This document shows, one piece after another, positions 7,039 through 13,557 of a DNA stretch of 14,006 nt (the stretch's first letter is position 1; each line of letters starts with the position of its first letter). A program made the translations under genes and the position numbers. The notes under the pieces were generated by a model that made no database searches, was not told the DNA's origin, and was given only the letters and a program-made list of their open reading frames with translations. Source of the stretch: Lawsonibacter sp. (GTDB taxonomy: Bacteria > Bacillota > Clostridia > Oscillospirales > Oscillospiraceae); the NCBI GenBank assembly GCA_020025455.1, contig JAHHSC010000032.1:1-14006 (forward strand), written 5' to 3'.

Positions 7039-9432
7039 ATGGAGAAGCAAAAGACACTCAATGACCTGACGCCCGGTCAGAGCGGCATCATCCTGTCAGT
7101 GGGGAACCGCTCCGGCGCGGTGAAGCGCCGTCTGGTGGACATGGGGCTGACACCCGGGACCCAGGTGAAGGTCACAAAGGTGGCCCCTCTGGGTGACCCC
7201 CTGGAGGTGAGTCTCCGGGGCTATGAGCTGAGTCTGCGCAAAGAGGACGCCGCCCAGATCGTGATGGGGCACCCCCGCCGTGAGGGCGGGAGAGCGGCTA
7301 TGAGCCGGGGCCAGCATGACCCTGAGCAGCGCCGCCGCCAGCTGATGGACCATGAGCACGAGCTGGAAGCGCACCGCAGCCACTACGATAGCTCCGCCCA
7401 TGATGCCCGCCCCATGCGTGTGGCCCTGGCGGGCAACCCAAACTGCGGGAAAACCACGCTCTTCAACGCGCTGACCGGCTCCAACCAGTATGTGGGAAAC
7501 TGGCCCGGCGTCACCGTAGAGAAGAAGGAGGGCACCACCCACATCGGCGAAAAGGAGCTTACGGTGGTGGACCTTCCCGGCATCTACTCGCTGTCCCCCT
7601 ACTCCATGGAGGAGATCGTGGCCCGTGATTTCATCATCGGCGAGGCCCCCGACTGCATCATTGATATCGTGGATGCCACCAACCTGGAGCGGAACCTCTA
7701 CCTGACCATTCAGCTGCTGGAGCTGGAGCGGCCCACGGTAGTGGCACTGAACTTCATGGACGAGGTCAGCAAGCGGGGCGACCGCATCGACGTGGAGAAG
7801 CTGTCCCACGAGCTGGGCATCCCCGTGGTCCCCATCACCGCCCGCACCGGCGAGGGGCTGGAGGAGCTGCTGCACACCGCGCACCGCCAAATGCACCGGG
7901 GCGTCACCATCGAACCGGACGACCTCTACGACGACTTTACCCACGAGATCCACCACCAGATGGGCGAGCTGATCCACGACTATGCCTATGCCGTCAACCT
8001 GCCCGCCCACTGGGCCTCCATCAAGCTGCTGGAGGGGGACGACATTGTGGCAAAGGCGCTCAAGCTGCCCCAGGAGGTACAGGAGAAGCTACACCGTGTG
8101 GTGGTCCGGTACGAGAATTCCAGCGACCTGGGCGACCGGGAGACGCTCATCGCCGACAGCCGCTATCAGTACATCGAGAAGGTGGTTTCCGCCGCCGTCG
8201 TCCGGGGGACTGCCCCCGGTGAGCTGACCACCAGCGGGAAGATCGACCGAATCGTCACCCACCGGATCTTTGCGCTGCCTCTGTTCCTGCTTACCATGCT
8301 GGCCGTGTTCCTCACCACCTTCGGCCCCTTTGGAAAGGGGCTTTCCGACGGTGTGGCCATGGGGGCTGAGTACCTGTCAGGCTGGCTGGCCGGGATCATG
8401 GAGGGCCATGTATCCCCCGTACTGATCTCGCTGGTCTGTGACGGCATCATCGGCGGCGTGGGCGGCGTGCTCACCTTCCTGCCCCAGATCGCCCTGCTGT
8501 TTTTCTTCTTGTCCTTTCTGGAGGATTCCGGCTATATGGCCCGTGCCGCCTTCATCATGGACCGGCTGCTGCGGCGGTTCGGGCTCAGCGGGAAGGCATT
8601 TATCCCCATGCTTATGGGCTTCGGCTGTTCCGTCCCCGCCATTATGGGCGCCCGGACCATGGAAAATGAGAAGGACCGCCGCATGACCATCCTGCTGGTG
8701 CCCTTTATGTCCTGCTCTGCCAAGCTGCCCGTCTACGGCCTCATCTCCGCCGCCTTCTTCGGCCCCTGGGCCGGTCTGGTGGTGTTCGCCCTCTATGTCC
8801 TGGGCATGGCCACAGGTATCCTGTCCGGCCTGCTCTTCAAACGGACCCTCTTTTCCGGAGAGCCGGCCCCCTTTGTGCTGGAGCTGCCCCCCTACCGCCT
8901 GCCCTCCCTGGGCAACATGATGACCCATGTGTGGCAGAAGGTGAGGGACTTCTTGGTGAAGGCCGGCACCCTGATTCTGGCCATGTCCATGGTGCTGTGG
9001 CTGCTCCAAACCTTCAACTTCTCCCTCCAGATGGTGGAGGATGCCAGCACCAGTATGCTGGGCGTGCTGGGCGGCTGGATCGCCCCCATATTCAAGCCCC
9101 TGGGCTTTGGCTTCTGGCAGGCCGCTGTGGCCCTGCTCACCGGATTGGTGGCCAAGGAGATGGTGGTGTCCTCGCTGAGTATGTTCTACGGCTTCTCCCT
9201 CACCGCCACCGGCGGTGCTGTGGCCGCCGCTATGACCGGCTTTACCCCCCTGAGCGCCCTCTCCATGCTGGTGTTCATCCTGCTCTACGTGCCCTGTGTG
9301 GCCGCTGTGTCCACCATGTTCAAGGAGCTCGACAGCCCCAAGTGGGCTTGGTTCTCCATCGCCTGGCAGATCGGCTGTGCCTATGTGGTATCCTTCCTGG
9401 TCTACCAGATCGGCAGTCTGATCCTGCTGTGA
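7039..9432 (+). CDS. feoB: FeoA-FeoB fusion, ferrous iron transporter
   Basis: 797 aa membrane protein for GTP-dependent Fe2+ uptake. Residues 1-77 are a complete FeoA (SH3-like) domain (LNDLTPGQSGIILSV, RRLVDMGLTPG, PLEVSLRGYELSLR). A linker at about 78-125 carries seven histidines. The FeoB G-domain follows: G1 GNPNCGKT (132-139), G3 DLPG (178-181), G4 NFMD (238-241) and G5 near 267-271. After a helical GDI region, hydrophobic segments run from about 407 to 797, with the two gate motifs GFGCSVPAIMG (C530) and PFMSCSAKLPVY (C559). A GAGGGG site lies 6 bases before the ATG. An internal ATG at 7300 could also start a free FeoB. FeoA is usually a separate gene, but fusions are known in some lineages. 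It is monocistronic, convergent with mnmE. No FeoC gene is adjacent. Confidence 0.97.
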   Translation: MEKQKTLNDLTPGQSGIILSVGNRSGAVKRRLVDMGLTPGTQVKVTKVAPLGDPLEVSLRGYELSLRKEDAAQIVMGHPRREGGRAAMSRGQHDPEQRRRQLMDHEHELEAHRSHYDSSAHDARPMRVALAGNPNCGKTTLFNALTGSNQYVGNWPGVTVEKKEGTTHIGEKELTVVDLPGIYSLSPYSMEEIVARDFIIGEAPDCIIDIVDATNLERNLYLTIQLLELERPTVVALNFMDEVSKRGDRIDVEKLSHELGIPVVPITARTGEGLEELLHTAHRQMHRGVTIEPDDLYDDFTHEIHHQMGELIHDYAYAVNLPAHWASIKLLEGDDIVAKALKLPQEVQEKLHRVVVRYENSSDLGDRETLIADSRYQYIEKVVSAAVVRGTAPGELTTSGKIDRIVTHRIFALPLFLLTMLAVFLTTFGPFGKGLSDGVAMGAEYLSGWLAGIMEGHVSPVLISLVCDGIIGGVGGVLTFLPQIALLFFFLSFLEDSGYMARAAFIMDRLLRRFGLSGKAFIPMLMGFGCSVPAIMGARTMENEKDRRMTILLVPFMSCSAKLPVYGLISAAFFGPWAGLVVFALYVLGMATGILSGLLFKRTLFSGEPAPFVLELPPYRLPSLGNMMTHVWQKVRDFLVKAGTLILAMSMVLWLLQTFNFSLQMVEDASTSMLGVLGGWIAPIFKPLGFGFWQAAVALLTGLVAKEMVVSSLSMFYGFSLTATGGAVAAAMTGFTPLSALSMLVFILLYVPCVAAVSTMFKELDSPKWAWFSIAWQIGCAYVVSFLVYQIGSLILL

Positions 9433-9435
9433 TGC

Positions 9436-9473
9436 AAAAAAACCGTGGTTCCATATGGAACCACGGTTTTTTT
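9436..9473. terminator. Bidirectional intrinsic terminator shared by feoAB and mnmE
   Basis: A perfect 38-bp palindrome: seven A, a 24-bp GC-containing inverted repeat (CCGTGGTTCC and its complement around ATAT), then seven T. Read on either strand it gives a 10-bp-plus stem followed by a U-tract. It fills almost the whole 45-bp gap between the two convergent stop codons. Confidence 0.95.
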
Positions 9474-9477
9474 ACAC

Positions 9478-10851
9478 TTATTTCCCCACGCAGAATTTAG
9501 AGAAGATGCGGTCGGTGACGTCCTCCCGGACGGACTGGCCGGTGAGCTCGCCCAGTGCGGACAGGGCCTCCTCCACATCGGTGAGCAGGGCGTCGGGGGT
9601 GACGCCTGCCTCCAGAGCCTCTGCGGCCCGGCGGACCGACGCGCGGGCGCGGGTCACGGCCTCCTCCTGCCGCTGGTTGGTGAGCAGCTGCCCGTAGGGC
9701 AGGTCCTCCTTCTGGGGGAAGAGGGCGGCGGAGGCCTGCTCCAGCTCGTCAAGCCCCGCACCGGTGACGGTGCTGATGGACACGGTGGGCACATTCTGGG
9801 CGCCAGCCGCGTCAGGGGCGGGGGCCAGGTCGGACTTGGTGTGCACCAGAATAACGGGGGCCAGGCTGCCTGCCCTGGCCAGCAGGTCCGCGTCCTCCTG
9901 GGTGAAGGGGACGGAGGCGTCACACAGCACCCAGATGAGGTCGGCCTCCTGCATGGCGGTCCGGGAGCGCTCCACGCCCATCTGCTCGATGGGGTCGGCG
10001 CTCTGGCGCAGACCGGCGGTGTCGATGAGCCGGAAGGGGAGCCCGCCCAGCTGGACGCTCACGTCCAGGGTGTCCCGTGTGGTGCCGGGAATGTCGGTGA
10101 CGATGGCCCGGTCGTAGCCGGCCAGCGCGTTGAGCAGGGAGGATTTACCCGCGTTGGGCCGGCCCACAATGGCGCAGCCGATGCCCTGGGTCAGCTGGAA
10201 GCCCCGGCGGCAGGAGGACAGAAGGGCAGTCATCTGCTCCTCCTGGGTGTGGAGGATCTGCTCCAGCTCCTCCATCTGGAAGGGGTCGATGTCCTCGTCG
10301 GGGTAGTCCAGCACGGCGTGGAAGTGGGCCATCACGTCCACCAACGCCCCGTAGATGTCCCCAATCTTCCGGGACAGGGCACCGGTGAGCTGGCCGGTGG
10401 CGTGGCGGGCACTCTCGCGGCTGCGCGCCTCCAGCAGGTCGCCCACCGCCTCGGCCTGGGCCAGATCCAGCCGCCCGTTGAGGAAGGCACGGCGGGTGAA
10501 CTCACCGGGGCCGGCCTGACGGGCACCCTGGGCGAAGAGGGACTCCAGCCCCAGAGCCAGCACCATGGGGGAGCCGTGGCACTGGAACTCGGCGGTATCC
10601 TCGCCGGTGTAGCTGGAGGGGCCGAGGCTGAAGGTGCACAGTCCCCGGTCAATGGGCTGGCCGCCGCTGTCCAGCAGGTCGCCGTAGACCAGCTCCCGGG
10701 GGGCGTGATCGGTGAGGGCTTTCTTGCCAAGCGGACGGAAACAGGCCCTTGCAATCTGGATGGCCTGGGGACCGGACAGGCGCAGAATCCCAATGGCAGA
10801 GGGGGCGCGGGCGGTGGAGATGGCGGCGATGGTGTCAGTTTGCTGGTACAT
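9478..10851 (-). CDS. mnmE: tRNA uridine-5-carboxymethylaminomethyl(34) synthesis GTPase MnmE
   Basis: 457 aa from the chosen start. With MnmG it installs the (carboxymethyl)aminomethyl group on wobble U34 of certain tRNAs, using a methylene-THF donor. Layout: N-terminal tetrahydrofolate-binding domain (TIAAISTARAPSAIGILRLSG; SYTGEDTAEFQCHGSP; PGEFTRRAFLNGRLDL), central helical domain, inserted G-domain with G1 GRPNAGKS (230-237), G2 GTTRDT (256-261), G3 DTAG (277-280) and G4 TKSD (338-341, where NKxD is commoner), then the helical return ending in FCVGK with the conserved C454. ATG 10851 has AAGGAG 5 bases upstream and begins MYQQTDTIAAIST as the family does; the longer in-frame extension to 10917 has no support. 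mnmG, jag and rnpA, its usual neighbours, are not adjacent. Confidence 0.97.
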   Translation of the reverse strand: MYQQTDTIAAISTARAPSAIGILRLSGPQAIQIARACFRPLGKKALTDHAPRELVYGDLLDSGGQPIDRGLCTFSLGPSSYTGEDTAEFQCHGSPMVLALGLESLFAQGARQAGPGEFTRRAFLNGRLDLAQAEAVGDLLEARSRESARHATGQLTGALSRKIGDIYGALVDVMAHFHAVLDYPDEDIDPFQMEELEQILHTQEEQMTALLSSCRRGFQLTQGIGCAIVGRPNAGKSSLLNALAGYDRAIVTDIPGTTRDTLDVSVQLGGLPFRLIDTAGLRQSADPIEQMGVERSRTAMQEADLIWVLCDASVPFTQEDADLLARAGSLAPVILVHTKSDLAPAPDAAGAQNVPTVSISTVTGAGLDELEQASAALFPQKEDLPYGQLLTNQRQEEAVTRARASVRRAAEALEAGVTPDALLTDVEEALSALGELTGQSVREDVTDRIFSKFCVGK

Positions 10852-10912
10852 GGCAGCTCCTTTCCGGGAAAACAGTACGACGGCATTCGACCGGTTTCCT
10901 GCAAAAAACAGG

Positions 10913-10928
10913 GACAAACAGGTTTGTC
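10913..10928. repeat. Inverted repeat GACAAAC-AG-GTTTGTC upstream of mnmE
   Basis: Two 7-bp arms separated by 2 bases, about 62 bp upstream of the mnmE ATG. As DNA it could be a small operator; as RNA a short stem in the leader. The arms resemble the palindrome at 6738-6751, but the centre spacing differs, so a shared regulator is only a guess. Confidence 0.4.
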
Positions 10929-11000
10929 GAACTTTTCCCCTTGACAGATGTTATGAAAACCAAAATCAGGGAAGATCGTGCAGAACGTTCAATTTCTAAA

Positions 11001-11030
11001 TGTGGATAAGTTTGTGGATAGTGTGGATAA
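11001..11030 (-). promoter_or_regulatory. Cluster of three DnaA boxes
   Basis: The minus strand reads TTATCCACA (11022-11030), CTATCCACA (11013-11021) and TTATCCACA (11001-11009): two perfect DnaA boxes and one with a single mismatch, all in the same direction, two of them abutting and the third 3 bases on. The surrounding 100 bp are AT-rich. DnaA boxes in such arrays occur at oriC, at DnaA-titrating sites and in DnaA-regulated promoters. dnaA, dnaN and rpmH are not in the window, so oriC itself is not shown. Confidence 0.75.
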
Positions 11031-11104
11031 CCATTGCAAACAGTAGAAAAACGATTGATAGAGCAGGAAACATGAAAGTCTGAAAAAGTGCATAGCCGTG
11101 TGGA

Positions 11105-11128
11105 GTTACAGGGCAGAGATCCTGTAAC
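11105..11128. repeat. Inverted repeat GTTACAGG/CCTGTAAC
   Basis: Perfect 8-bp arms around the 8-base loop GCAGAGAT, between the DnaA boxes and the terminator of the FAD dehydrogenase gene. Neither side has a U-tract, so it is not an obvious terminator. It may be a protein-binding site or RNA stem; its function is unknown. Confidence 0.45.
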
Positions 11129-11157
11129 CTGATGGGAGACGCAGCGGGAAAACGGCT

Positions 11158-11205
11158 GAAAAATGCAGGAAGACCGCCGCGGCCGGGGAGGGGCGCGGCG
11201 GTCTT
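11158..11205 (-). terminator. Intrinsic terminator of the FAD-dependent dehydrogenase gene
   Basis: A perfect 12-bp stem (AAGACCGCCGCG at 11170-11181 with CGCGGCGGTCTT at 11194-11205) closes a 12-base G-rich loop, starting 7 bases beyond the stop codon. On the minus strand it is followed after 6 bases by a run of five T. The very stable stem makes termination likely even though the U-tract is displaced. Confidence 0.75.
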
Positions 11206-11212
11206 GGTCGGG

Positions 11213-12613
11213 TCAGATATCCAGATTGGACTGGCGGACCACGGCCCGGGCAGCCTGAACGCCGGAGGCGCCGGCCTGGGCCAGACCACGGGTAATGCCT
11301 GCGCCGTCCCCGGCGGCATAGAAGCCGGGGAGGGCGGTCTCCAGATCCTGGGAGAGCTGCAGGCGGGCTGAATAGAACTTCACCTCCGCGCCGTAGAGCA
11401 GGGTGTCATAGTTGGCAGTACCGGGGGCGATCTTGTCCAGCTGATAGATCATCTCAATGATGTTGTCCAGCTGGCGCTTGGGCAGAGCCAGGCTCAAATC
11501 GCCGGGGATTGCGGCCGTGAGGGTGGGCCGCACAAAGGACTTGCTCATCCGGTGCTCGTTGGTGCGGCGGCCGCCCACCAGGTCGCCAAAGCGCTGGACC
11601 AGCACGCCGCCGGCCAGCATATTGGACAGGGAGGCCACGTGCTTGCCGTAGCGGTAAGGCTCGTTGAAGGGCTTGGTAAAGCGGTTGCTGACCAACAGAG
11701 CAAAGTTGGTGTTCTCGCTGCGCAGCTCCTTGGCGGCGTAGGAGTGGCCGTTGACGGTATTGATGCCCTCCACGTTCTCGGCCACCACATGACCGTAGGG
11801 GTTCATGCAGAAGGTGCGCACCTGGTCGCCGTACTGCTTGGTGCGGTAGACAAACTTAGACTCGTACACCACATCGGTGATGTGCTCAAAGACGGTGGCG
11901 GGCAGCTCCACGCGGACGCCCACGTCCACCTGGTTATTGAGCAGCTCCAGCCCCAGACTCTTGCACTGATTGGCAAACCACTCGGCGCCGGAGCGGCCGG
12001 GGGCGGCAATGAGGCGCTTGCAGGTTAAATCGGCACCCTTGGCCAGGGTCAGGCGGTAGCCGCCGTTATCCTGGGTGATCCCGGCCACCTCTGTATTGAA
12101 GCGGAACTCCAGCTTGTCCTGAAGCCCCTCATAGATATTGGTGAGGATACGCAGGTTGTTCTCGGTGCCCAGGTGCTTGCAGCGGGCCTGGAGAAGGTGC
12201 AGATCATAGGCCAGGGCGCGGCGCTCCAGATCCCTGGCAGCGGGGGTAGAGGTGGAGAAGCACTCCGTTGTGGCACCGTGGGCCACGTTGATGGAATCCA
12301 CATAGTCGATCAGCTCCATTACGGTGTCTGGCGCCAGAAGATCGGTGAGCCAGCCGCCGAACTCCGTGGTGAAGTTGAACTTGCCATCGGAGAAGGCACC
12401 AGCACCGCCGAACCCGCACATGGTGTGGCAGACGGGGCAGTGGATGCACTCCTTCACCTTGCCGGCCACGATGGGGCAGCTGCGGTGGTAGATATCCTGG
12501 CCCTGGTCGATGGCCAGAACCTTCAGCTCGGGCTTGCGCTTGGTCAGCTCGTAAGCAGCAAAAATACCGGCCTCACCGCAGCCCAGGATGATAACGTCGT
12601 ACATGGGGGTCAT
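11213..12613 (-). CDS. FAD-dependent dehydrogenase, COG2509-type, uncharacterised
   Basis: 466 aa, predicted cytoplasmic. The N-terminal Rossmann motif is DVIILGCGEAGIFAAYEL (residues 6-23), and AIDQGQD (34-40) fits an FAD-binding acidic strand end. GFGGAGAFSDGKFNF (67-81), APGRSGAEW, VDVGVRVELP and the C-terminal AAGDGAGITRGLAQAGASGVQAAR are, from memory, typical of the widespread COG2509 flavoproteins, whose substrate is unknown. A CxxCxxCxxxC motif (C56, C59, C62, C66) lies between the FAD site and the GFGGAGAFSDGK signature, suggesting a bound metal or Fe-S cluster. The start has AGGAG 6 bases upstream; the alternative ATG four codons in lacks this spacing. It appears monocistronic, between its own promoter and terminator. 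I would not assign a substrate. Confidence 0.88.
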   Translation of the reverse strand: MTPMYDVIILGCGEAGIFAAYELTKRKPELKVLAIDQGQDIYHRSCPIVAGKVKECIHCPVCHTMCGFGGAGAFSDGKFNFTTEFGGWLTDLLAPDTVMELIDYVDSINVAHGATTECFSTSTPAARDLERRALAYDLHLLQARCKHLGTENNLRILTNIYEGLQDKLEFRFNTEVAGITQDNGGYRLTLAKGADLTCKRLIAAPGRSGAEWFANQCKSLGLELLNNQVDVGVRVELPATVFEHITDVVYESKFVYRTKQYGDQVRTFCMNPYGHVVAENVEGINTVNGHSYAAKELRSENTNFALLVSNRFTKPFNEPYRYGKHVASLSNMLAGGVLVQRFGDLVGGRRTNEHRMSKSFVRPTLTAAIPGDLSLALPKRQLDNIIEMIYQLDKIAPGTANYDTLLYGAEVKFYSARLQLSQDLETALPGFYAAGDGAGITRGLAQAGASGVQAARAVVRQSNLDI

Positions 12614-12674
12614 GGTATACTCCTCTCCTCATCAAACGAAACTTGCATTGGGGGTTCAAACGGTGCCGTGTTGA

Positions 12675-12686
12675 GTGAAAATTCAC
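12675..12686. repeat. Short inverted repeat in the FAD dehydrogenase leader
   Basis: GTGAA and TTCAC are separated by AA, lying between the predicted transcription start (near 12695) and the ribosome binding site. It is a possible small operator or leader stem; arms of 5 bp are short enough to be chance. Confidence 0.3.
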
Positions 12687-12701
12687 CTGAAACGACAACA
12701 T

Positions 12702-12710
12702 AGTATATCA
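12702..12710 (-). promoter_or_regulatory. Extended -10 promoter of the FAD-dependent dehydrogenase gene
   Basis: The minus strand reads TGATATACT: a TG dinucleotide one base before the -10 box TATACT (12702-12707). The -35 position holds only T-rich sequence, as is common for extended -10 promoters. The leader would be about 80 nt. The rest of the 285-bp gap to the next gene holds a pyrimidine-rich tract and no visible gene. Confidence 0.65.
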
Positions 12711-12852
12711 TATTTAGCCAATAAAAGAAAGAAAAATAAAGAAGAAGCCGGGGAAAACCGGCAAGGCGCGAGGGAACCTGAAATCCTAAGAAAAGCTTAA
12801 AGATTACGTCCCCCCGGATATGGTACAATGGGGCTAGCAAAGGCGGACCATA

Positions 12853-12892
12853 AAGCAAAAGGCCGGAACGGCAGTCAACCTGCCGCCCGGCC
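12853..12892 (-). terminator. Intrinsic terminator of the zinc-ribbon membrane protein gene
   Basis: On the minus strand GGCCGG pairs with CCGGCC and GGCAG with CTGCC around a 5-base loop, with a small internal loop between the two helices, followed by TTTTGCTTT. It begins 6 bases beyond the stop codon. Confidence 0.75.
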
Positions 12893-12898
12893 TGGGGT

Positions 12899-13294
12899 TC
12901 AGCTTTTTTCCTGGAAAGACGCGCCGCAGCTCCGGCAGGTCACCGTAATGAGACCTTTGCCCCTGGGCACCCGCAGCTGCTGGCCGCAGTTGGGGCACTT
13001 GAAATAGCGGTGCTCCTTGTCCCGATGGATGTTTCGGCGCAGCCGATACCAGCGGATCACGGGGTCAACCCGACGCAAAAAACGGTAATTCTCCTCCCTG
13101 CGCTTGCTTAGGTTCCGGGAGAACATCCGAAACAGGGTGAGCCCCATCAGAAGCAGAGAGAGCAGGTAAAAAACCGACCAATGGGTGAAGCTGAACAGCA
13201 GGAAGCAGACCAGATAGGCACCCAGCATGGCCAGATTGAGTTGATCGCCGCCGTAGCGTCCGTACATCAGTCGCGCGAGAGCATTGCGGAACAT
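12899..13294 (-). CDS. Small membrane protein with C-terminal zinc ribbon, function unknown
   Basis: 131 aa. Two hydrophobic helices (about 20-36 and 40-56) form a likely membrane hairpin. A basic, Arg-rich cytoplasmic stretch (about 57-95) follows, and the C-terminus has CPNC (C100, C103) and CRSC (C120, C123) separated by 16 residues, a four-cysteine zinc ribbon. I do not recognise a named family; similar small proteins are common in Clostridia. ATG 13294 has a GGGAGGA site 7 bases upstream. The longer in-frame ORF from 13330 lacks a ribosome binding site and its first 12 residues look like leader sequence. It has its own promoter and terminator and is divergent from the dCMP deaminase gene. 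Possible roles are a membrane-tethered nucleic-acid or protein-binding factor; neither is shown. Confidence 0.8.
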   Translation of the reverse strand: MFRNALARLMYGRYGGDQLNLAMLGAYLVCFLLFSFTHWSVFYLLSLLLMGLTLFRMFSRNLSKRREENYRFLRRVDPVIRWYRLRRNIHRDKEHRYFKCPNCGQQLRVPRGKGLITVTCRSCGASFQEKS

Positions 13295-13326
13295 AGAGGA
13301 TTCCTCCCTTGGAAGATAGACAGGAT

Positions 13327-13347
13327 TCATATGAAAAGGGAGGACAT
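13327..13347 (-). CDS. Possible six-codon leader peptide (MSSLFI) before the zinc-ribbon gene
   Basis: In the leader of the zinc-ribbon gene, an ATG at 13347 follows a GGAGG site by 6 bases and opens a six-codon frame ending in TGA. The segment reading TCCTCTATGT at this start is repeated exactly at the true gene start (13291-13300 and 13344-13353), so the leader ORF may be a product of a small duplication of the start region. It could be translated and affect downstream expression, but six codons behind a good ribosome binding site can also be chance. Confidence 0.25.
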   Translation of the reverse strand: MSSLFI

Positions 13348-13382
13348 AGAGGACCTCCGACCTTCAAAATGAGAATAAAATA

Positions 13383-13411
13383 ATGATAGTCCCTGCCTAC
13401 CACCACGTCAA
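13383..13411 (-). promoter_or_regulatory. SigA-type promoter of the zinc-ribbon membrane protein gene
   Basis: TTGACG (13406-13411), 17-bp spacer, TATCAT (13383-13388) on the minus strand, each matching consensus at 5 of 6 bases. The leader is about 80 nt and includes the possible leader peptide. Confidence 0.7.
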
Positions 13412-13483
13412 GGAGCCATTCGTAAACAAAATGTAAATTCATACCCGCGAAACCGGTAAAATCAGGGCGAGACAGGAAATAGC

Positions 13484-13512
13484 TTGCCATATTCGGCGAA
13501 AAGCGGTATACT
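13484..13512 (+). promoter_or_regulatory. SigA-type promoter of the dCMP deaminase-family gene
   Basis: TTGCCA (13484-13489), 17-bp spacer, TATACT (13507-13512), each 5 of 6 to consensus. Transcription should start near 13519, about 40 nt before the ATG. Confidence 0.75.
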
Positions 13513-13524
13513 TGCCCCAACTAG

Positions 13525-13539
13525 CCGGGCAAGGCCCGG
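13525..13539 (+). repeat. GC-rich hairpin in the dCMP deaminase leader
   Basis: CCGGGC and GCCCGG form a 6-bp stem around the loop AAG, within the short leader and a few bases before the ribosome binding site (GCGAGG). It has no U-tract, so it is more likely a leader stem that affects ribosome access or mRNA stability than a terminator. Confidence 0.45.
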
Positions 13540-13557
13540 GGAAAGCGAGGCCGCCCC

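Larger units (their letters stand above)
10852..11212. other. 361-bp intergenic region upstream of mnmE
   Basis: Markedly AT-richer in its middle than the flanking genes. It contains an inverted repeat near mnmE (10913-10928), a triple DnaA-box cluster (11001-11030), an 8-bp-stem hairpin (11105-11128) and the terminator of the FAD dehydrogenase gene (11158-11205). No convincing SigA promoter for mnmE could be picked on the minus strand; the TTGACA at 10941-10946 is on the plus strand without a matching -10 box. No plausible gene is seen. Confidence 0.75.

Noticed and set aside
6873..7064. 63-codon plus-strand ORF upstream of feoAB
   Set aside because: It begins upstream of the feoAB promoter, spans that promoter and overlaps the start of feoAB in another frame; there is no ribosome binding site.
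10852..10917. Extended mnmE N-terminus from an upstream in-frame start
   Set aside because: The extra 22 residues match nothing in MnmE, and ATG 10851 has a good AAGGAG site.
9445..10944. 499-codon plus-strand open frame opposite mnmE
   Set aside because: Shadow of mnmE; it starts inside the bidirectional terminator and has no domain or ribosome binding site.
12824..12829. Plus-strand TACAAT resembling a -10 box
   Set aside because: No acceptable -35 at 16-18 bp and no plus-strand gene downstream; it reads into the terminator of a minus-strand gene.
12610..12858. 82-codon minus-strand ORF upstream of the FAD dehydrogenase
   Set aside because: It covers the promoter and leader, has no ribosome binding site and no recognisable feature besides a chance hydrophobic stretch.
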